NCBI GenBank assembly: GCA_003478935.1
Contig: QUFP01000021.1
Coordinates: 1-64,000 of the forward strand
Length of the DNA stretch: 64,000 bases
Direction: 5' to 3'
From: Firmicutes bacterium AF25-13AC
Lineage (GTDB): Bacteria; Bacillota; Clostridia; Lachnospirales; Lachnospiraceae
Notes under the pieces: model-generated
Seen by the model: only the letters and a program-made list of their open reading frames with translations
Told to the model about the DNA's origin: nothing
The model's database searches: none
Shown: piece after piece, positions 25,297-35,169 of the stretch
How positions within the stretch are numbered: position 1 is the first letter of the stretch
Layout of the letters: every line of letters begins with the position of its first letter
Position numbers and translations under genes: made by a program

Positions 25297-27333
25297 ATGA
25301 ATACTATACATCAAGAGGGCAATGCCCTTATTTACGAAAATGATGGAGAACTTTTACGCATTGAGCCTTGGGGCAAGAATAGTCTGCGTGTTCGCTCTGT
25401 TATGCAGGGTCCAATCTGTGATACTGACTATGCACTTATTGAGCTGAATGAAGCTGATAAAGCAATTGTGCCATCGATTTCAGTATCAGAATATGAAGCA
25501 AGTATTACAAATGGAAAAATAACAGCACACATTGAAGTAAGCAACTGGAATCACAAATGTGTCATTTCCTACTACAACCAGAACAAAAAGCTGCTGCTTA
25601 AAGAAACTGGCGACGGCGGTGCTCTTAATAAAGACAGCAGACGCTTCCACGGAATTATTGGCGGTGCTTACAACCTGCATGTTTCTTTCGCATCTGCTCA
25701 AAATGAAAAGCTGTTTGGAATGGGTCAGTATCAGCAGGATGATCTTGACTTAAAATATACTACACTTGAACTTGCACATAGAAATTCTCAGGCAAGTGTT
25801 CCTTTTGTTCTTTCAAGTCTTGGCTATGGCTTCTTATGGCATAACCCGGCTATTGGTCAGGTTACATTTGGAAAAAATGTAACAGACTGGTATGCAGCAA
25901 GCACCAAGCAGATGGATTATTGGATTACAGCCGGAGATACTCCTGATGAAATTGAGCAGGCATACGGACGAGCTGTTGGAACTACACCAATGATGCCAGA
26001 ATATGGACTTGGCTTTTGGCAGTGTAAACTTCGTTATTGGAACCAGGAGCAGCTTCTTTCTGTTGCCAGAAAGTACCATGAGAAAAAAATCCCAGTCGAT
26101 GTGATTGTATGTGATTTCTTCCACTGGCCAAAAATGGGTGATTTCCGATTTGAAGAAGAATTTTTCCCAGATCCTGATGCAATGGTTAAAGAATTAAAAG
26201 AGATGGGCATGGAGCTTATGGTTTCTGTATGGCCGCAGATTGACACACAAAGTGAAAATTTTGCAGAAATGAAGCAAAAAGGACTCCTCGTTAAAACAGA
26301 GCACGGTGTTGAAATTTGTATGCGTTTTGGCGGTGAAAGTGTTTTCTTTGATCCTACTAATCCTGCTGCACGCCGCTATGTATGGGATAAATGCCGTCAA
26401 AACTATTATGATAAAGGTATCCGCGTATTCTGGCTGGATGAAGCAGAGCCTGAATATCTTGGCTATGATTATGACAACTATCGCTACTATCTTGGACCAG
26501 ATATCCAGATTGGAAATGTTTATCCTCAGTATTTTTCCCGTACCTTCTATGAAGGTCTGAAGGAGCAAGGTGAAAAAACAGTTGTAAATCTTGTCCGCTG
26601 TGCGTGGGCTGGCAGCCAGCGCTATGGTGCACTCGTTTGGTCTGGTGATATCCACAGTGACTGGCCAACATTCCGTCGTCAGGTCAGTGCAGGATTAAAT
26701 ATGGGAATTGCTGGTATTCCGTGGTGGACAACTGATATCGGCGGCTTTTCAGGTGCACGTCCAGAAGATCCACGTTTCCAACAGCTTTTTGTTCGTTGGT
26801 TTGAGTGGGGAACATTTTGCCCTGTTATGCGTCTGCACGGTGATCGTGACTGCGATGACAGACGTGTATTTCACGCAGATGGTCGTCCGGCACTCTTTAC
26901 TGGCGGTGACAATGAAATTTGGAGCTATGGTGCAGAAAATGAAATAATTTTAACACGCTATATCTTCTTAAGAGAGCTGATGCGTCCATATACAAGAAAA
27001 CTGATGGAGGAAGCTCATCTGTACGGCAAGCCTGTTATGCGTCCAATGTTTTACGATTTCCCAGAGCAGGATGTTTGCTGGGAATTAAAGGAACAATATA
27101 TGTTTGGACCTTCTATCCTCGTTGCACCGATTCTTTACGAGGATCAGAATGAGCGCGATGTTTATCTTCCATCTGGCAATAAATGGACATTGCTCATGAA
27201 TGGTGAAGTTTACGAGGGCGGTCAGACACTTCATGTAACTGCTCCAATCGATGAAATACCTGTATTTATTCGAGAGGACGGTCCAGATCTTGTTGATGGT
27301 TGGAAAAAAATTAGAGAAAATCACGAAATTTAA
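25297..27333 (+). CDS. Glycoside hydrolase family 31 (alpha-xylosidase/alpha-glucosidase)
   Basis: The 678-aa intracellular GH31 enzyme has an N-terminal beta-sandwich, then a TIM barrel from about residue 230 (PEYGLGFWQCKLRYWNQEQL). The catalytic nucleophile lies in FWLDEAEPE and the acid/base in WSGDIHSDWPTFR. The YWNQEQL and DEAEPE versions of these motifs favour alpha-xylosidase-like members over starch-acting ones. There is no signal peptide. The start is set at 25297 with AAAGGTGGG 6 bp upstream; an in-frame ATG nine codons earlier precedes that site. It faces a divergent AraC regulator. Substrate is inferred, not shown. Confidence 0.88.
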   Translation: MNTIHQEGNALIYENDGELLRIEPWGKNSLRVRSVMQGPICDTDYALIELNEADKAIVPSISVSEYEASITNGKITAHIEVSNWNHKCVISYYNQNKKLLLKETGDGGALNKDSRRFHGIIGGAYNLHVSFASAQNEKLFGMGQYQQDDLDLKYTTLELAHRNSQASVPFVLSSLGYGFLWHNPAIGQVTFGKNVTDWYAASTKQMDYWITAGDTPDEIEQAYGRAVGTTPMMPEYGLGFWQCKLRYWNQEQLLSVARKYHEKKIPVDVIVCDFFHWPKMGDFRFEEEFFPDPDAMVKELKEMGMELMVSVWPQIDTQSENFAEMKQKGLLVKTEHGVEICMRFGGESVFFDPTNPAARRYVWDKCRQNYYDKGIRVFWLDEAEPEYLGYDYDNYRYYLGPDIQIGNVYPQYFSRTFYEGLKEQGEKTVVNLVRCAWAGSQRYGALVWSGDIHSDWPTFRRQVSAGLNMGIAGIPWWTTDIGGFSGARPEDPRFQQLFVRWFEWGTFCPVMRLHGDRDCDDRRVFHADGRPALFTGGDNEIWSYGAENEIILTRYIFLRELMRPYTRKLMEEAHLYGKPVMRPMFYDFPEQDVCWELKEQYMFGPSILVAPILYEDQNERDVYLPSGNKWTLLMNGEVYEGGQTLHVTAPIDEIPVFIREDGPDLVDGWKKIRENHEI

Positions 27334-27446
27334 CTTTTTTTTGAATTTCCCTCTATCATATTTTTGAATTTTCCTTTATAATAAGAAAGGTTAAGGAAGT
27401 CTCTTATCCCGCTTTGATCTACAAAAAACGACTAAAGGAGAATATC

Positions 27447-30400
27447 ATGTCAAAGAGAACAGACATCAACAAAGTTTTGATTATCGGATCTGGCCCAATT
27501 ATTATTGGTCAGGCCTGCGAATTTGACTATTCCGGAACACAGGCTTGTAAGGCTCTTCGCAAGTTAGGTTATGAAATTGTCCTGGTTAACTCCAACCCGG
27601 CAACCATCATGACAGACCCGGAAATTGCCGATGTTACCTACATTGAACCGCTCAATGTACATCGTCTTGAACAGATTATCGCAAAAGAGCGTCCGGACGC
27701 ACTTCTTCCAAATCTTGGCGGTCAGTCCGGTTTGAATCTTTGTTCCGAACTTGCAAAAGAGGGCATTCTGGACAAGTACAACGTTCAGGTAATCGGTGTT
27801 CAGATCGACGCCATTGAACGTGGTGAGGATCGTATTGAATTTAAAAAGTCAATGAATGAAATTGGCATTGAGATGGCACGCAGTGAAGTTTCTTATTCCG
27901 TTGATGAGGCACTTGCAATCGCTGATAAGCTTGGTTATCCGGTTGTTCTTCGTCCTGCTTACACAATGGGCGGTGCCGGCGGCGGTCTTGTATACAATAA
28001 GGAAGAGCTGAAGACCGTTTGTGCAAGAGGTCTTCAGGCCAGTCTTGTAGGCCAGGTTCTTGTTGAAGAATCCATTCTTGGTTGGGAAGAGCTTGAGTTA
28101 GAGGTTGTTCGTGATGAAGAAGGAAACATGATTACTGTATGTTTCATTGAAAATATTGACCCTCTTGGTGTTCATACAGGTGATTCCTTCTGTGCAGCTC
28201 CAATGTTAACCATTTCAAAAGAGCTTCAGGCACGTCTTCAGGAGCAGGCTTACCGCATCGTTGACTCAGTACGTGTAATTGGTGGTACAAACGTACAGTT
28301 TGCTCATGATCCGGTTAGTGATCGTATCGTTGTCATTGAGATCAATCCAAGAACTTCTCGTTCTTCTGCGCTTGCATCTAAGGCAACTGGTTTCCCGATC
28401 GCTCTTGTTTCTGCTATGCTGGCAGCTGGACTGACCTTAAAAGATATTGAATGCGGAAAGTATGGCACACTTGATAAATATGTTCCAGATGGTGACTACG
28501 TTGTTATCAAGTTTGCTCGCTGGGCATTTGAGAAATTTAAGGGTGTTCAAGATAAACTTGGTACACAGATGCGTGCTGTTGGTGAAGTTATGAGTGTCGG
28601 AAAGACTTACAAAGAGGCTTTCCAGAAGGCAATCCGAAGCCTTGAAATTGGTCGTTATGGTCTTGGCTTTGCAAAGGACTTCAATGCAAAAACAAAGGAA
28701 GATCTGTTAAAGCTTTTAATTACACCATCAAGTGAACGTCATTTCATCATGTATGAAGCACTTAGAAAGGGTGCTACTGTTGATGAAATCTTTGAGATTA
28801 CAAAGGTAAAGAAGTATTTCATCGAGCAGATGAAGGAGCTTGTCGATGAAGAAGAGGCACTGATTGCATGCAAGGGTGCACTTCCATCTGATGCACAGCT
28901 TATCTCTGCAAAGAAGAATGGTTTCTCTGATAAATATTTAAGCCAGCTTCTTGCTGTATCTGAAGATGATGTTCGCAACCGCCGCATTGAGCTTGGTGTT
29001 GAAGAAGCTTGGGAAGGTATTCATGTAAGCGGTACAAAGGACAGCGCATACTACTACTCTACCTATAATGCACCAGATAAGAACCCAGTAAATAGCGATA
29101 AGCCAAAGATCATGATTCTTGGCGGTGGTCCAAACCGTATTGGTCAGGGTATTGAGTTCGATTATTGCTGCGTTCATGCATCTCTTGCTTTAAAGAAGCT
29201 TGGATTTGAAACTATTATTGTAAACTGTAATCCAGAAACCGTTTCTACAGACTACGATACATCTGATAAGCTGTACTTTGAGCCATTAACACTTGAAGAT
29301 GTATTAAGCATCTATAAAAAGGAAAAGCCGGTTGGCGTTATCGCTCAGTTCGGTGGACAGACTCCATTAAACTTAGCTGCACAGCTTGAGAAAAATGGTG
29401 TAAAGATTCTGGGAACCTCTCCTGCAGTTATTGATCTTGCTGAGGACCGTGACCTGTTCCGTGCTATGATGGACAAGTTAGAGATTCCAATGCCAGAGTC
29501 TGGTATGGCTACTACTGTAGATGAAGCTCTTGCAATCGCAAAGAGAATTGGTTATCCGGTTATGGTTCGTCCTTCCTACGTTCTTGGCGGACGTGGTATG
29601 GAGGTCGTTTACGATGACGAAAGCCTGACAAGCTATATGAAGGCAGCCGTTGGCGTAACACCAGACCGCCCGATTCTGATTGATCGCTTCTTAAATCATG
29701 CACTCGAGTGTGAGGCTGATGCAATCAGTGATGGTACACACGCATTCGTTCCAGCTGTAATGGAGCATATTGAGCTTGCTGGTATTCACTCCGGTGACTC
29801 CGCATGTATCATTCCTTCTGTTCACATTACACCTAAAAATGTTGAAACTATTAAGGAATACACCAGAAAGATCGCTGAGGAAATGCATGTAAAGGGTCTT
29901 ATGAACATGCAGTATGCAATCGAAAACGGTAAGGTTTATGTGCTTGAGGCAAATCCACGTGCATCACGTACCGTTCCGCTTGTTTCTAAGGTATGTAATA
30001 TCCGCATGGTTCCGCTTGCAACTGACATCATTACCTCTGAGCTGACAGGACGTCCATCACCAGTTCCAATGTTAAAGGAGCAGAGCATTCCTTACTATGG
30101 TGTTAAGGAAGCTGTATTCCCATTCAACATGTTCCCAGAGGTTGACCCTCTGCTCGGACCGGAGATGCGTTCTACTGGTGAGGTACTTGGTCTTTCTACC
30201 TACTATGGAGAAGCATTCTACAAGGCACAGGAAGCTACTCAGACATCTCTCCCACTTTCTGGAACTGTTCTGATTTCTGTAAACCGCAAGGACAAGGATG
30301 AAGTTGTTGAGATTGGAAAGCTCTTCCATGAATGTGGATTTAAGATTCTGGCAACAGAAGGCACCTGCAGACTGATTAATGAAGCCGGCATTCCAGCTGA

Positions 30401-30674
30401 GCGTGTTAATAAGCTTCAGGAAGGCCGTCCAAATATCTTAGACCTTATCACTAATGGAAAGATTGATCTGATCGTTAACTCACCAGTTGGTAAGGACAGC
30501 GCTCACGATGACAGTTACCTGCGTAAGGCAGCTATCAAGGGCAAGATTCCTTACATGACTACAATCGCTGCAGCAAGAGCTACCGCAAAGGGTATCCACT
30601 ATGTTCAGCAGCATTCTGATTCTGATGTAAAATCTCTTCAGGAGATTCACAGCATGATCTGCGATAAGAACTAA
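27447..30674 (+). CDS. carB: Carbamoyl phosphate synthase large subunit
   Basis: The complete large subunit has 1075 aa and makes carbamoyl phosphate from bicarbonate, ammonia and two ATP for arginine and pyrimidine synthesis. It has the two homologous halves: the opening KVLIIGSGPIIIGQACEFDYSG and a second copy KIMILGGGPNRIGQGIEFDYCC (first residues of each quoted), each with ATP-grasp folds, and a C-terminal MGS-like allosteric domain. AAAGGAG precedes the ATG at 27447. The small glutaminase subunit gene carA is not adjacent: upstream is GH31 and downstream is a terminator. It must be encoded elsewhere. Codon use here leans more to GGC/GTT/CCG than its neighbours, as expected for a highly expressed gene. 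Confidence 0.95.
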   Translation: MSKRTDINKVLIIGSGPIIIGQACEFDYSGTQACKALRKLGYEIVLVNSNPATIMTDPEIADVTYIEPLNVHRLEQIIAKERPDALLPNLGGQSGLNLCSELAKEGILDKYNVQVIGVQIDAIERGEDRIEFKKSMNEIGIEMARSEVSYSVDEALAIADKLGYPVVLRPAYTMGGAGGGLVYNKEELKTVCARGLQASLVGQVLVEESILGWEELELEVVRDEEGNMITVCFIENIDPLGVHTGDSFCAAPMLTISKELQARLQEQAYRIVDSVRVIGGTNVQFAHDPVSDRIVVIEINPRTSRSSALASKATGFPIALVSAMLAAGLTLKDIECGKYGTLDKYVPDGDYVVIKFARWAFEKFKGVQDKLGTQMRAVGEVMSVGKTYKEAFQKAIRSLEIGRYGLGFAKDFNAKTKEDLLKLLITPSSERHFIMYEALRKGATVDEIFEITKVKKYFIEQMKELVDEEEALIACKGALPSDAQLISAKKNGFSDKYLSQLLAVSEDDVRNRRIELGVEEAWEGIHVSGTKDSAYYYSTYNAPDKNPVNSDKPKIMILGGGPNRIGQGIEFDYCCVHASLALKKLGFETIIVNCNPETVSTDYDTSDKLYFEPLTLEDVLSIYKKEKPVGVIAQFGGQTPLNLAAQLEKNGVKILGTSPAVIDLAEDRDLFRAMMDKLEIPMPESGMATTVDEALAIAKRIGYPVMVRPSYVLGGRGMEVVYDDESLTSYMKAAVGVTPDRPILIDRFLNHALECEADAISDGTHAFVPAVMEHIELAGIHSGDSACIIPSVHITPKNVETIKEYTRKIAEEMHVKGLMNMQYAIENGKVYVLEANPRASRTVPLVSKVCNIRMVPLATDIITSELTGRPSPVPMLKEQSIPYYGVKEAVFPFNMFPEVDPLLGPEMRSTGEVLGLSTYYGEAFYKAQEATQTSLPLSGTVLISVNRKDKDEVVEIGKLFHECGFKILATEGTCRLINEAGIPAERVNKLQEGRPNILDLITNGKIDLIVNSPVGKDSAHDDSYLRKAAIKGKIPYMTTIAAARATAKGIHYVQQHSDSDVKSLQEIHSMICDKN

Positions 30675-30699
30675 ATTATAAAAACTAAATTTCTTCAAA

Positions 30700-30737
30700 A
30701 AAACCGCGGTGAGCGAAATCACCGCGGTTTTCTTTAA
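30700..30737. terminator. Strong bidirectional terminator
   Basis: A perfect 13-bp stem, AAAACCGCGGTGA with its complement (30700-30712 and 30719-30731), carries a GCGAAA loop and T/A runs on both sides. It serves carB on the plus strand and the convergent DUF362 gene on the minus strand. Confidence 0.92.
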
Positions 30738-31855
30738 AATTTAATTAATTCATACTCTCTATTTCCAAGTCCAATCTTTTCTGCATGTTCCAGCGTTTCC
30801 TTCCAACGCACATTCGGATTAGAATCCATAAAATGATCATGATGATGATGCCAATCTGGTTTTTCAAGATTATCTGACAGCTGAGAGTTTGGCATTGGAT
30901 CTGCCTTAAGACATGCATCTGCACATGCCTGATCTAACGCTACCGGATCAAATGATGCAAACATACCGATATTTGGCAGAATAGCCGCATCATTTTCTGG
31001 ATGACAGTCACAGTTTGGAGAAACATCTACAATCAAACTTATATGAAAATGAGGACGACCATCTACAACTGCTTTTGTATACTCTGCAATCTTGCATCCC
31101 AAAATTTCATTTGCATTATCATTTGGATTATGAATTGCATCAAATGAACAGGCACCGATACAGCGTCCACATCCCTTACAAATATCCTCATGAATCACAG
31201 CCTTTCCTGTATCAAAGAAAATCGCATCTGATCCACATTCCTTTGCACAGCGCTTGCAGCATCTGCAAAGATCTGCATTTACAACTGGCTTTCCCTGACT
31301 GTGCTGATGCATCTTTCCTGCACGGCTTCCGCATCCCATACCGATATTTTTCAGTGCTCCTCCAAAACCTGTTGATTCATGACCTTTAAAATGTGTCAAA
31401 GAAATAAACACGTCTGCATCCATAACAGCTCTTCCGATGTACGCTTCCTTGCAATATACACCGCCCTCAACAGGAACAATACAATCATCTGTACCGCGAA
31501 GACCATCTCCGATAATAACATGACAGCCTGTTGTTATTTCATTAAAGCCATTTTCCTGCGCACAATCTAAGTGCTCCAATGCATTCTTTCTGGAACCAGG
31601 ATACAAAGTATTGCAGTCTGTCAAAAATGGCTTTCCGCCTGCTTCCTTAACAAGATCTGCTACTGCCTTTGCATAATTAGGACGCAGATATGCAATATTT
31701 CCCAGCTCACCAAAATGCATCTTAATCGCTACAAACTTATTTTCAAGATCTATTGTTTGAAGACCTGCCTTACGGCACAATCTCTTTAGCTTTTCCGGGA
31801 GTCCAACTCCATTTGATGTTCTAAAATCAGTAAAATAAACTTTTGCCTTTTCCAT
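30734..31855 (-). CDS. DUF362 protein with two 4Fe-4S clusters
   Basis: The 373-aa protein has an N-terminal DUF362 domain (TDFRTSNGVGLPEKLKRL, KMHFGELGN) followed, at about residues 190-250, by two ferredoxin-type cysteine motifs, CRCCKRCAKECG and CKGCGRCIGAC, that would bind two 4Fe-4S clusters. Such proteins are presumed electron-transfer proteins of unknown partner. A His-rich patch WHHHHDH is near the C-terminus. AGGAG lies before the ATG at 31855. A longer in-frame reading of 32 residues extends into the upstream gene and is less likely. It follows the glutaminase-like gene by 16 bp, so the two form an operon. Confidence 0.82.
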   Translation of the reverse strand: MEKAKVYFTDFRTSNGVGLPEKLKRLCRKAGLQTIDLENKFVAIKMHFGELGNIAYLRPNYAKAVADLVKEAGGKPFLTDCNTLYPGSRKNALEHLDCAQENGFNEITTGCHVIIGDGLRGTDDCIVPVEGGVYCKEAYIGRAVMDADVFISLTHFKGHESTGFGGALKNIGMGCGSRAGKMHQHSQGKPVVNADLCRCCKRCAKECGSDAIFFDTGKAVIHEDICKGCGRCIGACSFDAIHNPNDNANEILGCKIAEYTKAVVDGRPHFHISLIVDVSPNCDCHPENDAAILPNIGMFASFDPVALDQACADACLKADPMPNSQLSDNLEKPDWHHHHDHFMDSNPNVRWKETLEHAEKIGLGNREYELIKF

Positions 31856-31871
31856 GTTGTCTCCTATTCTA

Positions 31872-33815
31872 TTATTTAATTTGCTCTGCCAGCATTGGCA
31901 TAAAAATGCCGCCCTGAACACTTCGAGCAATAAAATAGCAATACCTTCCACTATCAGTCTGATACCAGTCTGAAAATGGCACTCGTGTTGTTGTTTCCTT
32001 TAAATATGCTGCCACCGGCTGTATAAGTGCTGCTGTATTGTCCATCGCTGCACACCAAAGAATCCAGTCACTCTTTGTATAAGCTGCTCTGCTGTCAAGC
32101 GGTGTTCCATATCGGTTTGCTTTCTTTTTATAATAAGCAATCTCCTTTTCATACACCTCATCCAAAAACAGTCCGCTCTTCCACAGCTTGTCCCAAATCA
32201 GGTTATATTTTAAGCTCCAGGTATCTTTTTTTCCTTCTCCAAATACAAGCTGATAATGATCGTCTGCTTTTGCGCGCTTTTCCCAGTCTGATGCCATATC
32301 TGCTGCTATCTTATGGTACTTCTTTGCCTCATCTTTTTCACCTGCCAAAGCTGCTATCTGAGCATATCCTTCGATTCCCATAATCGCTTTCACAGAAAGG
32401 TTTGTATTATGTGAAAGATGACCGGCAAAATCATCTGTACACAACTGCTCACCCGGATCTGCACCATAACGTATCAGGTATTCACGCCATTTTTTTAATG
32501 TTTCCATATATGGCAGTGCAAAGGAAGCTTTTTGCTCCATACGGCAAACCATTGCCGTCATAATAAGCATATTTCCACATTCCTCTACAGGCATTTGGTC
32601 ACGCAGGCCATATACATTACTTCCTGACGGATACATATAGTAAGGCGGGTACACAAATTGATTTTCTGATCGAAAACGCTTATTTTCCTCATCTGAGCGG
32701 CCATATACCTGTCCCCACGCATATGGATAACGTCCTACATCATGAGGTGCAAAATCATATGTCCACACATCGCAGTCTGCAAATCTAAAAATTGGACGCA
32801 GCATTCCCTTAACATATTCTGTATTATAAAGCATAAATAACGGCACTGACGGATAACTTACATCAACAGTTCCAATGCAGCCATTAGAATCATTTTCCTT
32901 TGAGAGAAAAATTAAATTCTGATCTTCATCTGTGATCAGCTTGTGCGCTGCAATAGCATGACGATAGCTCATAACACATAAAAATGCATACTCATCGCCG
33001 CCAATCTTTTTCGCCTTCGCTTCTATCTCACAATCTATTTCTGATGCCTGCTTGCAAACCTTTTTCTGATCTGCAAAGGCAGCTGAAATTGCTTCCAGAA
33101 TTGTCTTATATTTTGTTGTCCAGTACGCCTTTCTCCACTCTCCGAAATAATTGATTGATGCAAGATCATCATATGCCAGGATAAGTGTAGTCTGACCATT
33201 TAAATTTGCTGCCTGACAGCGAATTGTTTCATTTGCTGCATCATATGTAATCGTGCTTTTATCATTTCCTGCAAGATACACATAACCCCAGTCAATTGTC
33301 GTATGATCACCACTGCTTCCAAGCGGCTGCTGACGCATACGTCCCATAGACGCATAGGAAAATTTCTGCTTAAAAGTTCCAGCAAAGCCTGCCACTTCGT
33401 CCTTTTCTTGGCGCACAAGATCAGCTGATACAATAAAATCAAGCTGTACATTGTCCGCATTCTTTTTCTCAACCATAAAATCAATATATGTACACGGCCT
33501 TGATACAAGCAATGGATCACTCAGAATAAGCGGTGACGTAAAACGACAGCATAATCGCACCTTATCGTTTTCAAATATATATGTTGTCGCAGTAGCTGTC
33601 ACGTCCAATGATATCTGAGGTAATATTTGGTGAAATTCCTTATCTCCCATAAAACAATATACAGTTTTATCCACAGTCAAATATCCTCGAATCTGCTGGC
33701 GCTTACCAGTCCAGTGAACAGTATCTGTATCATATAAATTATCACTTGATGACCAGATTGAAAAATATGGATCATGCGTAATAAGCGGTATACTTGCCGC
33801 TCTTGTAACCTTCAT
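31872..33815 (-). CDS. Glutaminase-like protein (DUF5127/DUF4965/DUF1793)
   Basis: The 647-aa protein matches the glutaminase A family seen mainly in fungi and gut bacteria. An N-terminal beta domain (TRAASIPLITHDPYFSIWSS) leads into DUF4965 (LSYRHAIAAHKLITDEDQNLIFLSKENDSNGCIGTVDVSYPS, beginning only) and a C-terminal alpha/alpha-barrel (YGTPLDSRAAYTKSDWILW). The family name comes from a fungal enzyme. Many bacterial members have no proven substrate, so glutaminase activity is not certain here. There is no signal peptide, unlike the secreted fungal proteins. AACGGAGG precedes the start. It is first in an operon with the DUF362 ferredoxin. Confidence 0.78.
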   Translation of the reverse strand: MKVTRAASIPLITHDPYFSIWSSSDNLYDTDTVHWTGKRQQIRGYLTVDKTVYCFMGDKEFHQILPQISLDVTATATTYIFENDKVRLCCRFTSPLILSDPLLVSRPCTYIDFMVEKKNADNVQLDFIVSADLVRQEKDEVAGFAGTFKQKFSYASMGRMRQQPLGSSGDHTTIDWGYVYLAGNDKSTITYDAANETIRCQAANLNGQTTLILAYDDLASINYFGEWRKAYWTTKYKTILEAISAAFADQKKVCKQASEIDCEIEAKAKKIGGDEYAFLCVMSYRHAIAAHKLITDEDQNLIFLSKENDSNGCIGTVDVSYPSVPLFMLYNTEYVKGMLRPIFRFADCDVWTYDFAPHDVGRYPYAWGQVYGRSDEENKRFRSENQFVYPPYYMYPSGSNVYGLRDQMPVEECGNMLIMTAMVCRMEQKASFALPYMETLKKWREYLIRYGADPGEQLCTDDFAGHLSHNTNLSVKAIMGIEGYAQIAALAGEKDEAKKYHKIAADMASDWEKRAKADDHYQLVFGEGKKDTWSLKYNLIWDKLWKSGLFLDEVYEKEIAYYKKKANRYGTPLDSRAAYTKSDWILWCAAMDNTAALIQPVAAYLKETTTRVPFSDWYQTDSGRYCYFIARSVQGGIFMPMLAEQIK

Positions 33816-33861
33816 AATAAACCTCCGTTTTTTATTTTAATTCCCTTTCTTTTATTTTATC

Positions 33862-33877
33862 GTAACTATTCAGAACC
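33862..33877 (+). repeat. Partial copy of the GTAACTATTCAGA repeat end
   Basis: GTAACTATTCAGAACC matches the terminal arm of the element at 34973-35121, including bases next to it. The opposite arm is missing. It lies between two divergent genes. Confidence 0.5.
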
Positions 33878-33946
33878 TTCGATTGCATTTTCAAGCTGAT
33901 TTTGTTACAATAATTAACGCATTAACTGAAAGGACATTAAGCTTTA

Positions 33947-34972
33947 ATGAAAAAACATATCAATAAAATATCTACTATACAAAAAGCCGCTGCCGGAATT
34001 GGCGGCGCAGTTGTCGTTTTGGCCTCTGCCACAGATTTTTTTGCTGGAAATTACCTTGTCAACTATGCTATTGGCCGCGGCGGCGACGGTGGAAACCGTA
34101 CAGTTTCTGATGATGCAAACGCAAAGATTGAAGCAGAAAAAAGTGCTGACGCAGAGACTATCATAAATGACACAAAAAAACAAATGGGACTTTCAGCCGC
34201 CCTTTTTGAAGAGGCTCATCCTGCTAAAGATATTACCATTTTGTCAAACGACAATTTAAATCTGTATGGTGCATACTACAAAAATGAAGCTGCTGCCAGC
34301 GATCACCTTTGGGCCATTGTTATTCACGGCTATCGCTGTGATCACAATTCAATGACAGAGTTTTCACAGCGCTACTATGAGAATGGCTATCAGGTAGTAG
34401 CACCTGACCTTCGTGCCTGCGGAAAAAGTGAGGGCGATTATGTAGGTATGGGCTGGCTTGACCGCCTCGATATTATTTCATGGATCAACTGGATCATTGA
34501 GCAGGATCCTGATGCCCAAATTGTGCTGCACGGTGTCTCCATGGGGGCTGCAACTGTTATGATGACCTCTGGTGAATCACTTCCAGAAAATGTAAAAGTA
34601 TTTGTTGAGGACTGCGGCTACACAAGCACTTGGGAAATTTTTGCAAACGAATTAAAGCTTCGTTTTCATCTTCCAGAATTTCCGCTTATGCAGACTGCAA
34701 ATTTTATTGCATCTAACAAGGCAGGCTATGATTTTAAAGAAGCAAGCTCACTTACTGCTGTATCTAAATGTGAAAGACCTATGCTTTTTATTCATGGAAC
34801 AGCAGATGACTTTATCCCATATTCTATGGTGAATGAGCTTTATGAAGCAAAGCCTGGCACAAACAAGCAAATGCTGACAGCCGAAGGTGCTACCCACGCT
34901 AACTCACTTTATCTTCTTGGCGAAAGCTATTGGAATACCGTTTTTGATTTTATTGACAGCTATATAAAATAA
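33947..34972 (+). CDS. Membrane-anchored or secreted alpha/beta hydrolase
   Basis: The 341-aa serine hydrolase has the alpha/beta fold. An N-terminal Lys-containing start and hydrophobic stretch (residues about 13-32) suggest a signal anchor. The nucleophile elbow GVSMGA, the acid in HGTADDFIP and the His in THANSLY complete the triad. HGYRCDHNSM gives the oxyanion region. Family members include the S9-like, feruloyl esterase-like and lysophospholipase-like hydrolases, so the substrate is open. GAAAGGA lies 12 bp before the ATG, a slightly long spacing. It is monocistronic and is followed by a mobile-looking palindromic element. Confidence 0.8.
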   Translation: MKKHINKISTIQKAAAGIGGAVVVLASATDFFAGNYLVNYAIGRGGDGGNRTVSDDANAKIEAEKSADAETIINDTKKQMGLSAALFEEAHPAKDITILSNDNLNLYGAYYKNEAAASDHLWAIVIHGYRCDHNSMTEFSQRYYENGYQVVAPDLRACGKSEGDYVGMGWLDRLDIISWINWIIEQDPDAQIVLHGVSMGAATVMMTSGESLPENVKVFVEDCGYTSTWEIFANELKLRFHLPEFPLMQTANFIASNKAGYDFKEASSLTAVSKCERPMLFIHGTADDFIPYSMVNELYEAKPGTNKQMLTAEGATHANSLYLLGESYWNTVFDFIDSYIK

Positions 34973-35121
34973 ATTGTAACTATTCAGAGCCATGCAAAAT
35001 TGCTTTCTGTGAATGCTTGCATTCAGACAGAATAGCAATTTTATATGGCGAGGTAACCACATGAGCAAAATAGAAGCATCGAAGATGCGATTTTGCGAAT
35101 GGGGTTCTGAATAGTTACAAT
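34973..35121. repeat. 149-bp palindromic element with 16-bp terminal inverted repeats
   Basis: ATTGTAACTATTCAGA (34973-34988) has its exact complement at 35106-35121. Inside are a long hairpin (AAAATTGCTTTCTGT against ACAGAATAGCAATTTT, 34996-35042) and the continuation GCCAT/ATGGGGT. It has no coding potential and lies directly after a stop codon, consistent with a miniature inverted-repeat element or extragenic palindrome. The same 13-bp arm recurs at 33863-33875. Confidence 0.65.
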
Positions 35122-35169
35122 AAATTTTTGTAAAACAATGTTTACCCCCGCTTGTATCATTTGTACTTT

